Part shown: in pieces, positions 56,694 through 64,000 of the stretch
How the letters are laid out: every line of letters starts with the position of its first letter
Position numbering within the stretch: position 1 is the stretch's first letter
Assembly (NCBI RefSeq): GCF_007830335.1
Contig: NZ_VLKU01000002.1
Coordinates: forward strand, 186,001-250,000
Length of the DNA stretch: 64,000 bases
Source: Paracoccus sulfuroxidans
GTDB taxonomy: Bacteria > Pseudomonadota > Alphaproteobacteria > Rhodobacterales > Rhodobacteraceae
Direction of reading: 5' to 3'
Notes under the pieces: generated by a model
Seen by the model: the letters and a program-made list of their open reading frames with translations, nothing else
Databases searched by the model: none
What the model was told of the DNA's origin: nothing
Position numbers and translations under genes: made by a program

Positions 56694-58801
56694 AGGCCGA
56701 GCTTGATTATCATGCGCTGAACGCGATGCTGAACCTCTATGACAGTGAGGGGCAGATCCGTTTCGATGCCGACCGCAAGGCGGCGCATCAGTATTTCCTG
56801 CAGCATGTGAACCAGAACACGGTCTTCTTCCATTCGCTGGACGAAAAGCTCGATTATCTGGTCGAGGAGGGCTATTACGAGGCGCAGGTTCTGGACCAAT
56901 ATTCCAAGAACTTCATGCGCCAGATCTGGGACGAGGCGTATCGCAAGAAGTTCCGCTTCCCGACCTTCCTCGGCGCGTTCAAATATTACACCAGCTACAC
57001 GCTGAAGACCCGCGACGGTCAGCGCTATCTTGAGCGCTATGAGGACCGCGTCGTCATGGTCTCGCTCGCCTTGGCGCGCGGCGATGAAAAGCTTGCAACC
57101 CGCTTTATGGAAGAGATCCTCTCGGGCCGGTTCCAGCCCGCGACGCCGACCTTCCTGAATGCCGGGAAGAAGTCGCGCGGCGAGCTGATCTCGTGCTTCC
57201 TGCTGCGCATCGAAGACAATATGGAATCCATTGGTCGCGCGATTAACTCGTCGCTGCAGCTTTCGAAGCGCGGTGGCGGCGTGGCGCTGATGCTGACCAA
57301 TATCCGCGAGGCCGGTGCGCCGATCAAAGGGATCGAGAACCAGTCCTCGGGCGTCATCCCGGTGATGAAACTGCTGGAAGATAGCTTCAGCTACGCAAAC
57401 CAACTTGGTGCACGTCAGGGCGCTGGCGCGGTCTACCTGAACGCCCATCACCCCGATATCCTGCGCTTCCTTGATACCAAGCGCGAGAATGCCGATGAAA
57501 AAATCCGCATCAAGACGCTGTCGCTTGGCGTCGTCATTCCGGATGTGACCTTCGAACTCGCGAAGAAGAACGAGGATATGTATCTCTTCTCGCCGCATGA
57601 CGTGCAGAAGGTTTACGGCGTGCCCTTCTCGGAAATCTCGGTCTCCGAGAAGTATCAGGAGATGGTGGACGACAAGCGCATCAAGAAGCGCAAGATCAAC
57701 GCCCGCGCCTTCTTCCAGACTCTGGCCGAGATCCAGTTCGAAAGCGGCTATCCCTATATCATGTTCGAAGACACGGTGAACAAGGCGAACCCGATCGACG
57801 GGCGCATCACCATGTCGAACCTCTGTTCGGAAATCCTGCAGGTGAACGAGGCGTCGGAATTCAACGACGATCTGAGCTATTCGCGCATGGGCACGGATAT
57901 TTCCTGCAACCTCGGCTCGCTGAATATCGCGGCGACGATGGACGGCCCGGATTTCGGTGCGACCGTTGAAGCGGCGATCCGCGCGCTGACCGCTGTCTCG
58001 GAAATGTCGGCGATTGATGCCGTGCCCTCGATCCGTCGCGGCAATGACGAGGCCCATGCCGTCGGCCTTGGCCAGATGAACCTGCATGGCTTCCTCGCGC
58101 GTGAGCGTATTCATTACGGCTCACCCGAGGGCGTTGAATTCACCAGCGTTTATTTTGCAGCGATTGCCTATCACGCGATCCGCGCCTCGAATCTGATCGC
58201 GCGCGAAAAGGGCGAGAGTTTCAAAGGCTTCGAGAAATCGAAATATGCCGATGGCACCTTCTTCGACAAATACACCGAACAGGACTGGCTGCCGGTATCC
58301 GAAGAAGTCACCCGGGTTTTTGACGGGATCACGCTGCCCTCGCGCGAAGATTGGGCAGAGCTTAAGTCCGACGTGATGGAATACGGGCTTTACAACCGCA
58401 ACCTTCAGGCGGTGCCGCCGACCGGGTCGATCAGCTATATCAACAACTCGACCAGCTCGATCCACCCGATCGTCGCGAAGATCGAAATCCGCAAGGAAGG
58501 CAAGATCGGCCGCGTATATTATCCGGCGGCCTTCATGTCGAACGACAACCTCGAATATTACCGCGACGCGTATGAGATCGGGCCGGAAAAGATCATCGAC
58601 ACCTATGCCGCGGCGACCGAACATGTCGATCAGGGCCTGTCGCTGACGCTGTTCTTCCCGGCAGAAGCCACGACGCGGGACATCAACAAGGCGCAGATCT
58701 ATGCGTGGAAGAAGGGGATCAAGACGATCTACTACATCCGCCTGCGCCAGACCGCGCTGGAAGGCACCGAGATTCAGGGCTGCGTGTCCTGCGCTCTGTG
58801 A
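56675..58801 (+). CDS. nrdE: Class Ib ribonucleotide reductase large subunit
   Basis: A 708-residue reductase subunit that makes deoxyribonucleotides. It lacks the N-terminal ATP-cone of class Ia, as usual for NrdE. Motifs: ISCFLL for the first active-site cysteine, NLCSEI and NLGSLNIA around the second, and a redox-active C-terminal CVSCAL tail. It pairs with NrdF and takes electrons from NrdH. A 75-nt gap with a repeat precedes nrdF. Confidence 0.97.
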   Translation: MLDNGVKAELDYHALNAMLNLYDSEGQIRFDADRKAAHQYFLQHVNQNTVFFHSLDEKLDYLVEEGYYEAQVLDQYSKNFMRQIWDEAYRKKFRFPTFLGAFKYYTSYTLKTRDGQRYLERYEDRVVMVSLALARGDEKLATRFMEEILSGRFQPATPTFLNAGKKSRGELISCFLLRIEDNMESIGRAINSSLQLSKRGGGVALMLTNIREAGAPIKGIENQSSGVIPVMKLLEDSFSYANQLGARQGAGAVYLNAHHPDILRFLDTKRENADEKIRIKTLSLGVVIPDVTFELAKKNEDMYLFSPHDVQKVYGVPFSEISVSEKYQEMVDDKRIKKRKINARAFFQTLAEIQFESGYPYIMFEDTVNKANPIDGRITMSNLCSEILQVNEASEFNDDLSYSRMGTDISCNLGSLNIAATMDGPDFGATVEAAIRALTAVSEMSAIDAVPSIRRGNDEAHAVGLGQMNLHGFLARERIHYGSPEGVEFTSVYFAAIAYHAIRASNLIAREKGESFKGFEKSKYADGTFFDKYTEQDWLPVSEEVTRVFDGITLPSREDWAELKSDVMEYGLYNRNLQAVPPTGSISYINNSTSSIHPIVAKIEIRKEGKIGRVYYPAAFMSNDNLEYYRDAYEIGPEKIIDTYAAATEHVDQGLSLTLFFPAEATTRDINKAQIYAWKKGIKTIYYIRLRQTALEGTEIQGCVSCAL

Positions 58802-58814
58802 GCCACGTCATGAC

Positions 58815-58855
58815 GCCGGGGGCTGTCTGCCCCCGGACCCCCGAGGATATTTTGA
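58815..58855 (+). repeat. GC-hairpin intergenic repeat, copy B
   Basis: Between nrdE and nrdF. Hairpin GCCGGGGGCTGTCTGCCCCCGG followed by ACCCCCGAGGATATTTTGA, matching the same order as copy A. It ends about 21 nt before the nrdF start. Confidence 0.72.
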
Positions 58856-59848
<993 letters not shown>

Positions 59849-59897
59849 TCCTTCGCCACGAGGCAACAGGGCAGGACGACCCCGTCTTCTCTGTTGC

Positions 59898-59955
59898 TTC
59901 AAATACCCTCGGGGGTGAATTGCGGTGAAACCGCAAGAGGGGGCGGAAGCCCCCC
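59898..59955 (-). repeat. GC-hairpin intergenic repeat, copy C (with insert)
   Basis: Between the convergent nrdF and ATPase genes. It keeps the TTCAAATACCCTCGGGGGT side and a GGGGGCGGAAGCCCCC hairpin, but carries an inserted GCGGTGAAACCGC hairpin. Related to copies A and B. Confidence 0.65.
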
Positions 59956-59967
59956 ACTGCCGTCAGT

Positions 59968-60810
59968 TCAGACCGCGATTCCCTGACGCCCGGCCAGATC
60001 GACAAAGAATTGCCAGGCCACGCGACCCGAGCGTGAACCGCGGGTGGCCTGCCACTCGACCGCCTCGGCGCGCAGCTGTTCGTCGGCGATGCTGACGCCG
60101 TAGCTGTCGCAATAGCCGCGCACCATGGCGAGGTATTCGTCTTGCGAGCAGGGATGGAAGCCCAGCCACAGCCCGAAACGATCCGAAAGTGACACCTTCT
60201 CTTCGACGGCTTCGCCCGGATGGATCGCGGTCGAGCGTTCATTGTCGATCATGTCGCGCGGCATCAGGTGGCGCCGGTTCGAGGTGGCGTAAAGGATCAC
60301 GTTCTCGGGCCGCCCGGCGATCCCACCATCCAGCACCGCCTTCAGCGATTTGTACTGCGTGTCGTCATGGCTGAAGGACAGATCGTCCGAGAACAGGATG
60401 AAGCGCAGGTGCTGGGCCTTGCCCAGAATGGCCAGCAGTCGGTTGACCGAGCCCAGATCCTCGCGCGCGATCTCGACCAGCACCAGAGGCAGGCCTTCGC
60501 GAACGGCCTCAGCATGGGCGGCCTTGACCAGCGAGGATTTCCCCATCCCGCGCGAACCCCAGAGCAGCGCATTGTTGGCCGCATGGCCGCGCGCGAATTG
60601 CATCGTATTGGCCAGCAGCGTGTCGCGTGCGCGGTCAATCCCGATCAGCTGCACCATGTCCACCCGGCTGACGGTGTCGACCGGGACCAGCCGGTCCGGA
60701 TCGGGCTGCCAGATATAGGCGGTGGCTTGCGTGAAATCGGGCTCGGGCTGCGGCGCAGGCGCCAGACGCTCCAGCGCCTCGGCGATGCGCTTCAGGGCAT
60801 TCTTACTCAT
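59968..60810 (-). CDS. DUF815-family AAA-type ATPase
   Basis: A 280-residue P-loop ATPase with Walker [10 protein letters not shown] and ILFSDDLSF (Walker B). [15 protein letters not shown] sensor segment follows, as in the DUF815 family. I start at ATG 60810. It overlaps tatC by 8 nt, so it is translated after the Tat genes. No link to Tat function is proven. Confidence 0.85.
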   Translation of the reverse strand: MSKNALKRIAEALERLAPAPQPEPDFTQATAYIWQPDPDRLVPVDTVSRVDMVQLIGIDRARDTLLANTMQFARGHAANNALLWGSRGMGKSSLVKAAHAEAVREGLPLVLVEIAREDLGSVNRLLAILGKAQHLRFILFSDDLSFSHDDTQYKSLKAVLDGGIAGRPENVILYATSNRRHLMPRDMIDNERSTAIHPGEAVEEKVSLSDRFGLWLGFHPCSQDEYLAMVRGYCDSYGVSIADEQLRAEAVEWQATRGSRSGRVAWQFFVDLAGRQGIAV

Positions 60811-61696
60811 CAGTTTCCAGTTCCTCAGCGGCGCGATTGCGTTCAATCCGCCGGACAAGCAGGATCGAGATCTCGTAAAGCCCATAGATGACGGTGAACA
60901 GCACCACCTGGCTGATCACGTCGGGCGGGGTCACCATTGCGGCCAGGACAAGGATCACGATGATCGCATAGCGCCGCACCGTCGCCAGCCCCTCGGACGA
61001 GACGAGCCCGGCCTTGCCCATCAGCGTCAGCGCGACAGGCAGCTGGAACGAAATGCCGAAGGCCAAGATGAACTTGGTCGTCAGCGTCAGATATTCCTCG
61101 ACCGAGCCCTGGAAGACGATCCCGGCCCATGGGTTCTCGACCGAGACGCCGACGCCGCCGGTCGTCCCGCCGGGCGCGGCCTGACGTGCGGCCTCGGAGG
61201 CGGCCACCGTCGCATCGGGCAAGGCGGTCGGGCCCTGCTGGAAGCCCAGGAAGAAGTCGAAGGCCCAGGGCAGGATGACGTAATAGGCGAACGAGGCGCC
61301 CAGCAGGAACATCACCGGCGAGGCGACAAGGAACGGCAGAAGCGCGTTCTTTTCGCTGCGGTAAAGGCCCGGGGCAACAAAGCGCCAAAGCTGATAGCCG
61401 ACGACCGGAAAGGCCAGAACAAAGCCACCGAAGAAGGCGATGCGCATGGCGACAAAAAAGCCCTCCTGCAGCTTCAGCAGGATCAGACCGCAAGCCTGAT
61501 TGCGCTTTTCAAGCGCATGACAGATCGGCTGCGTCAGGAAGTCGAAGATTGGGTTCCAGACGAAATAGCACAGAACCATGGCAATGACGAAAGCCAGCAC
61601 CGACCAGATCAGGCGGGTGCGCAGCTCGGCCAGATGTTCGATCAATGGCGCAGAGGATTCGTCGATATCGTTGGGCTTGGCAGATTTCGTCGCCAC
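60803..61696 (-). CDS. tatC: TatC, twin-arginine translocase receptor subunit
   Basis: A 297-residue polytopic protein that binds twin-arginine signal peptides. It starts with [19 protein letters not shown] and has six hydrophobic segments. A loop of about 30 extra residues ([20 protein letters not shown] region), rich in Ala and Gly, sits in the periplasmic loop between helices 3 and 4, making it longer than E. coli TatC (258). It is 21 nt downstream of tatB. Confidence 0.95.
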   Translation of the reverse strand: MATKSAKPNDIDESSAPLIEHLAELRTRLIWSVLAFVIAMVLCYFVWNPIFDFLTQPICHALEKRNQACGLILLKLQEGFFVAMRIAFFGGFVLAFPVVGYQLWRFVAPGLYRSEKNALLPFLVASPVMFLLGASFAYYVILPWAFDFFLGFQQGPTALPDATVAASEAARQAAPGGTTGGVGVSVENPWAGIVFQGSVEEYLTLTTKFILAFGISFQLPVALTLMGKAGLVSSEGLATVRRYAIIVILVLAAMVTPPDVISQVVLFTVIYGLYEISILLVRRIERNRAAEELETDE

Positions 61697-61717
61697 GAAG
61701 CGGCCTTTCCTGTCTGA

Positions 61718-62230
61718 TTACTGCTCGCGGTCCGAACGGCGGACGGCGTGAAGGCGGCGTTGCCCCGGCGAGGGCTGAAGCTCTCCTTCGCGCAGCGGCG
61801 CGGAAATTCCGGGCGGAGGTGGCAGTTCGGACCCCGCGGAAGCAGGCCCGCCCTGATCGGGCACCGAAGTGGAGCTGGCGGGCGCTGCCGGGGCTGAAGG
61901 ATCGGGCACCGGGCTTTTCGACTTCGCCTGTTCCTTGGGGTTCAGCGGGTCCCATTTCTCGAACCGCTCGGCCGCACGGTCAAGCGCATCAAGGCCGAGG
62001 TTCTTCTTCGACGTGAGCGAGTTCACGTCCTTCAGCGCCTTCGACGCGTCCTCAAGCCCCGAGCTTTTGGCCGCGTCCTCCATGGCGCTGGTGAATTCGC
62101 GCGCCATGCCACGGGCACGCGCAGTGATGCGGCCCAGAGTGCGGAACAACTTGGGCAGGTCCTCGGGACCAATCACGATCAGCGCCACAACGCCGATCAG
62201 CAGAAGCTCGCTCCAGCCGATATCGAACAT
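61718..62230 (-). CDS. tatB: TatB, twin-arginine translocase subunit
   Basis: A 170-residue protein with one N-terminal helix (FDIGWSELLLIGVVALIVIGPEDLP), the amphipathic helix after the GPEDLP hinge and a Pro/Ala/Ser-rich C-terminal tail. This fits TatB, which forms the receptor with TatC. It is 20 nt downstream of tatA. Confidence 0.93.
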   Translation of the reverse strand: MFDIGWSELLLIGVVALIVIGPEDLPKLFRTLGRITARARGMAREFTSAMEDAAKSSGLEDASKALKDVNSLTSKKNLGLDALDRAAERFEKWDPLNPKEQAKSKSPVPDPSAPAAPASSTSVPDQGGPASAGSELPPPPGISAPLREGELQPSPGQRRLHAVRRSDREQ

Positions 62231-62250
62231 GACGGCTCAGTCGCCCCGGA

Positions 62251-62562
62251 TCAGGACTTGGTCTGATCGGTGGGGGTGACGTCGCGCAGGTTGCTGTCGG
62301 TGGACAGGCGGGCGCGGTCGGCGTCCAGCTTGGCGCGCTCGGCGGCCAGTTCGGCGCGGGCGGCGGCGATGTCATCGGCGGTGTTCAGTTCAGCGGCCTT
62401 TTCTTCGGCTGCATCCTCTTGCGAGCCTTCCTTCACGCCTTTCTTGAAAGCCGTGATGCCTTTGCCGACCTCGCCCATCAGGGACGAGACCTTGCCGCGG
62501 CCAAACAGAACCAGAACGACAATCGCAATCAGCAATAGCGCCATGGGGGAAGGTGCGTGCAT
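62251..62562 (-). CDS. tatA: TatA, twin-arginine translocase pore subunit
   Basis: A 103-residue protein with a single N-terminal helix (ALLLIAIVVLVLFGRGKVSSL) and amphipathic helix, then a charged coiled-coil tail. The start at 62562 follows GGAGG seven nt upstream, better than the longer frame to 62586. First gene of the tatABC-DUF815 unit. Confidence 0.93.
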   Translation of the reverse strand: MHAPSPMALLLIAIVVLVLFGRGKVSSLMGEVGKGITAFKKGVKEGSQEDAAEEKAAELNTADDIAAARAELAAERAKLDADRARLSTDSNLRDVTPTDQTKS

Positions 62563-62726
62563 GTATTTACCTCCGTGGCGCGGCATCTTCGTGCCGCGCG
62601 TAGCTTAGCCTTGTGTCACACTGATATAGGGGTCGTCGCGTCATGAAGAAACCCCCAAACGCGTGAGGAAGGCCCTTGCAGGTCTTGTGGCTTTCCCGGC
62701 CCGCCGTTTCAGGCCATAGAGGAAGA

Positions 62727-63338
62727 ATGGACAGCACCCAGATCATCAGCGCTTTCGTCACCCTGTTCGTGGTCATCGACCCGGTCGGGCTGGCGCCGCT
62801 GTTCATCGCGCTGACCCGCGACATGACCCATGCGCAGCGCAGGCGAATCGGCTGGCGGGCGCTGGCCATCGCGGCCGCGCTGCTGACCGTCTTTGGCCTT
62901 GCCGGAGAGGCGATTCTGCGCGGCATCGGGATCTCGCTTCCCGCCTTCCGCATCGCGGGGGGCCTTTTGCTGTTCCTGACCGCGCTCGACATGCTGTTCG
63001 AGCGGCGGACTGAACGCCGCGAGGGGCGCACGCAGGGCGAAGAGGACGACCCTTCGGTCTTTCCTCTGGCCACGCCGCTACTGGCCGGTCCCGGGGCGCT
63101 GGCTACGATGATTCTGCTGGTCGGGCAGAACGAAAGCCTGCCGCATACGCTGATGGTGCATCTGGTGATGCTGTCGGTTCTGGCGATCGCGGCAGCCTTC
63201 TTTGCCATGGCCGGGCAGATCGCCCATATCCTTGGGCGTACGGGAACGATGGTGATGACACGGCTTTTCGGCATGCTGCTTGCGGCCCTGTCGATCCAGT
63301 TCGTCATCGACGGGCTGAAGGGATCGGGGCTGTTCTGA
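62727..63338 (+). CDS. MarC-family integral membrane protein
   Basis: A 203-residue protein with six predicted helices and the family pattern LFVVIDPVGLAPLFIALT and PLATPLLAGPGALATMI. Its function is not established; MarC was once thought to confer multiple antibiotic resistance but this was not supported. ATG 62727 follows GAGGAAGA. Its stop overlaps the next start (TGATG). Confidence 0.88.
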   Translation: MDSTQIISAFVTLFVVIDPVGLAPLFIALTRDMTHAQRRRIGWRALAIAAALLTVFGLAGEAILRGIGISLPAFRIAGGLLLFLTALDMLFERRTERREGRTQGEEDDPSVFPLATPLLAGPGALATMILLVGQNESLPHTLMVHLVMLSVLAIAAAFFAMAGQIAHILGRTGTMVMTRLFGMLLAALSIQFVIDGLKGSGLF

Positions 63339-63913
63339 TGACCGAAGACTTTGGCCGCATGGCCTATCTTGTGCTGCTGCTGGTCGCCGTCGGAGGCTTC
63401 CTGCTGACCGAATTGCGCGCCCGGCCCGGCCAGACCCTGCGTCAGGCGCTGGCCTGGGGGATGATCTTTCTGGGGGCGATTGCGGTGGCGGGCCTCTGGG
63501 GCGACATCAAGGGCATCGTGAGCCCGCAGCAACGCGTGCTGGAGGGTGGGCGCATCGAGGTTCCGGTCGGCAATGACGGCCATTACCACCTGACGGCCCT
63601 TTTAAACGACGTCGAGGTCAGCTTCGTTGTCGACACAGGCGCCTCGACCATCGCGCTTGGCCCCCGCGACGCCGAACGCATCGGCATCGACCCCGAGTCG
63701 CTGGCCTATATCGGCATCGCCAATACCGCGAATGGTCAGGTCGGCACCGCGCCCGTCACCATCCGCACCTTCGATCTGGGCGATCTGCATGACCAGAACG
63801 TGCAGGCGGTCGTGCTGCAGGGCGATCTGGACCAGTCGCTTCTGGGCATGTCCTATCTGTCAGGCTTTGCCCGCGTCAGTATCGAAGGGAATGTGCTGGT
63901 GCTGGAGCGCTAG
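63338..63913 (+). CDS. TIGR02281-type retropepsin-like aspartic protease
   Basis: A 191-residue protein with two N-terminal hydrophobic segments and a clan AA protease domain. The catalytic aspartate is Asp99 in FVVDTGASTIAL; the downstream LLGMSYLSGF flap region is typical. Coupled to MarC by a one-base overlap. Substrate unknown. It likely faces the periplasm. Confidence 0.85.
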   Translation: MTEDFGRMAYLVLLLVAVGGFLLTELRARPGQTLRQALAWGMIFLGAIAVAGLWGDIKGIVSPQQRVLEGGRIEVPVGNDGHYHLTALLNDVEVSFVVDTGASTIALGPRDAERIGIDPESLAYIGIANTANGQVGTAPVTIRTFDLGDLHDQNVQAVVLQGDLDQSLLGMSYLSGFARVSIEGNVLVLER

Positions 63914-63926
63914 GCCCCGCCTGCGG

Positions 63927-64000
63927 CTATTGCTTGCGTTCCCAGCGACCGCCCGCCTCGGACCAGTATTCGGCACTGACGCCCGCCGCCTTCAGGTCGC
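63927..64000 (-). CDS. 3' end of a holC-like gene (DNA polymerase III chi subunit)
   Basis: Only about 23 codons and a TAG stop are inside the window. The C-terminus DLKAAGVSAEYWSEAGGRWE followed by RKQ follows the W....GRWEKK ending of DNA polymerase III chi. Too short for certainty; another protein with the same ending cannot be excluded. Confidence 0.5.
   Translation of the reverse strand, partial: DLKAAGVSAEYWSEAGGRWERKQ

Overview
This 64-kb window is GC-rich chromosomal DNA with tight head-to-tail operons, frequent ATGA and TGATG stop/start overlaps, occasional GTG and TTG starts, and an alphaproteobacterial gene set. Protein content and gene order most resemble Rhodobacteraceae, probably Paracoccus or a close relative. 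That assignment is inference from recognised families, not from a search. No phage, insertion sequence or CRISPR array is seen. One short lower-GC insert (about 48.35-49.45 kb) lies beside a tRNA-Gly gene.

Layout. 0-6 kb (minus strand): coaBC, cysteine desulfurase, sufB, a YbjQ-family gene, sufC and a truncated sufD, i.e. coenzyme A synthesis fused by overlap to Fe-S cluster assembly. 6-18.5 kb: comM, gshB, yraN, rsmI, an LpoA-like lipoprotein, glnD, murJ, a rhomboid-fold protein lacking its catalytic residues, trpS and a homocysteine methyltransferase. 18.5-26.2 kb: a radical SAM repair-type protein with an upstream LexA-type box, two unrecorded small membrane proteins, a FadR-type regulator, two SBF-like transporters flanking a thioesterase, an LsrG-like protein, a GT61 glycosyltransferase and an unknown alpha/beta-hydrolase-like protein. 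26.2-39.1 kb: dnaE, a BMP-type nucleoside ABC transporter, acpP-fabG-fabD, an orphan sensor kinase, an MBL hydrolase and tRNA-Asn.

39.4-48.3 kb is the most interesting accessory locus. A ferredoxin reductase diverges from a tightly overlapped operon of a 15-codon leader ORF, creatininase, NMT1/SsuA-type ABC transporter, cytosine-deaminase-like amidohydrolase, FAD oxidoreductase, a 49-aa ORF, a RutR-like TetR regulator, RidA and an adrenodoxin-type ferredoxin. It looks like an uptake and breakdown pathway for a nitrogenous ring compound, with an electron-transfer pair whose terminal oxygenase is not in the window.

48.3-64 kb: a trypsin-like protease insert, tRNA-Gly, an acyl-CoA synthetase, an amaA/LysR/amaB-like pipecolate-lysine module, and class Ib ribonucleotide reductase nrdHIEF. 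The nrd operon sits behind a promoter with two NrdR-like boxes and a cobalamin riboswitch, so it should be shut down when B12 is plentiful. The window ends with a DUF815-type ATPase, tatCBA, marC, a retropepsin-like protease and the 3' end of a holC-like gene. A three-copy GC-hairpin intergenic repeat occurs at 35.7, 58.8 and 59.9 kb.
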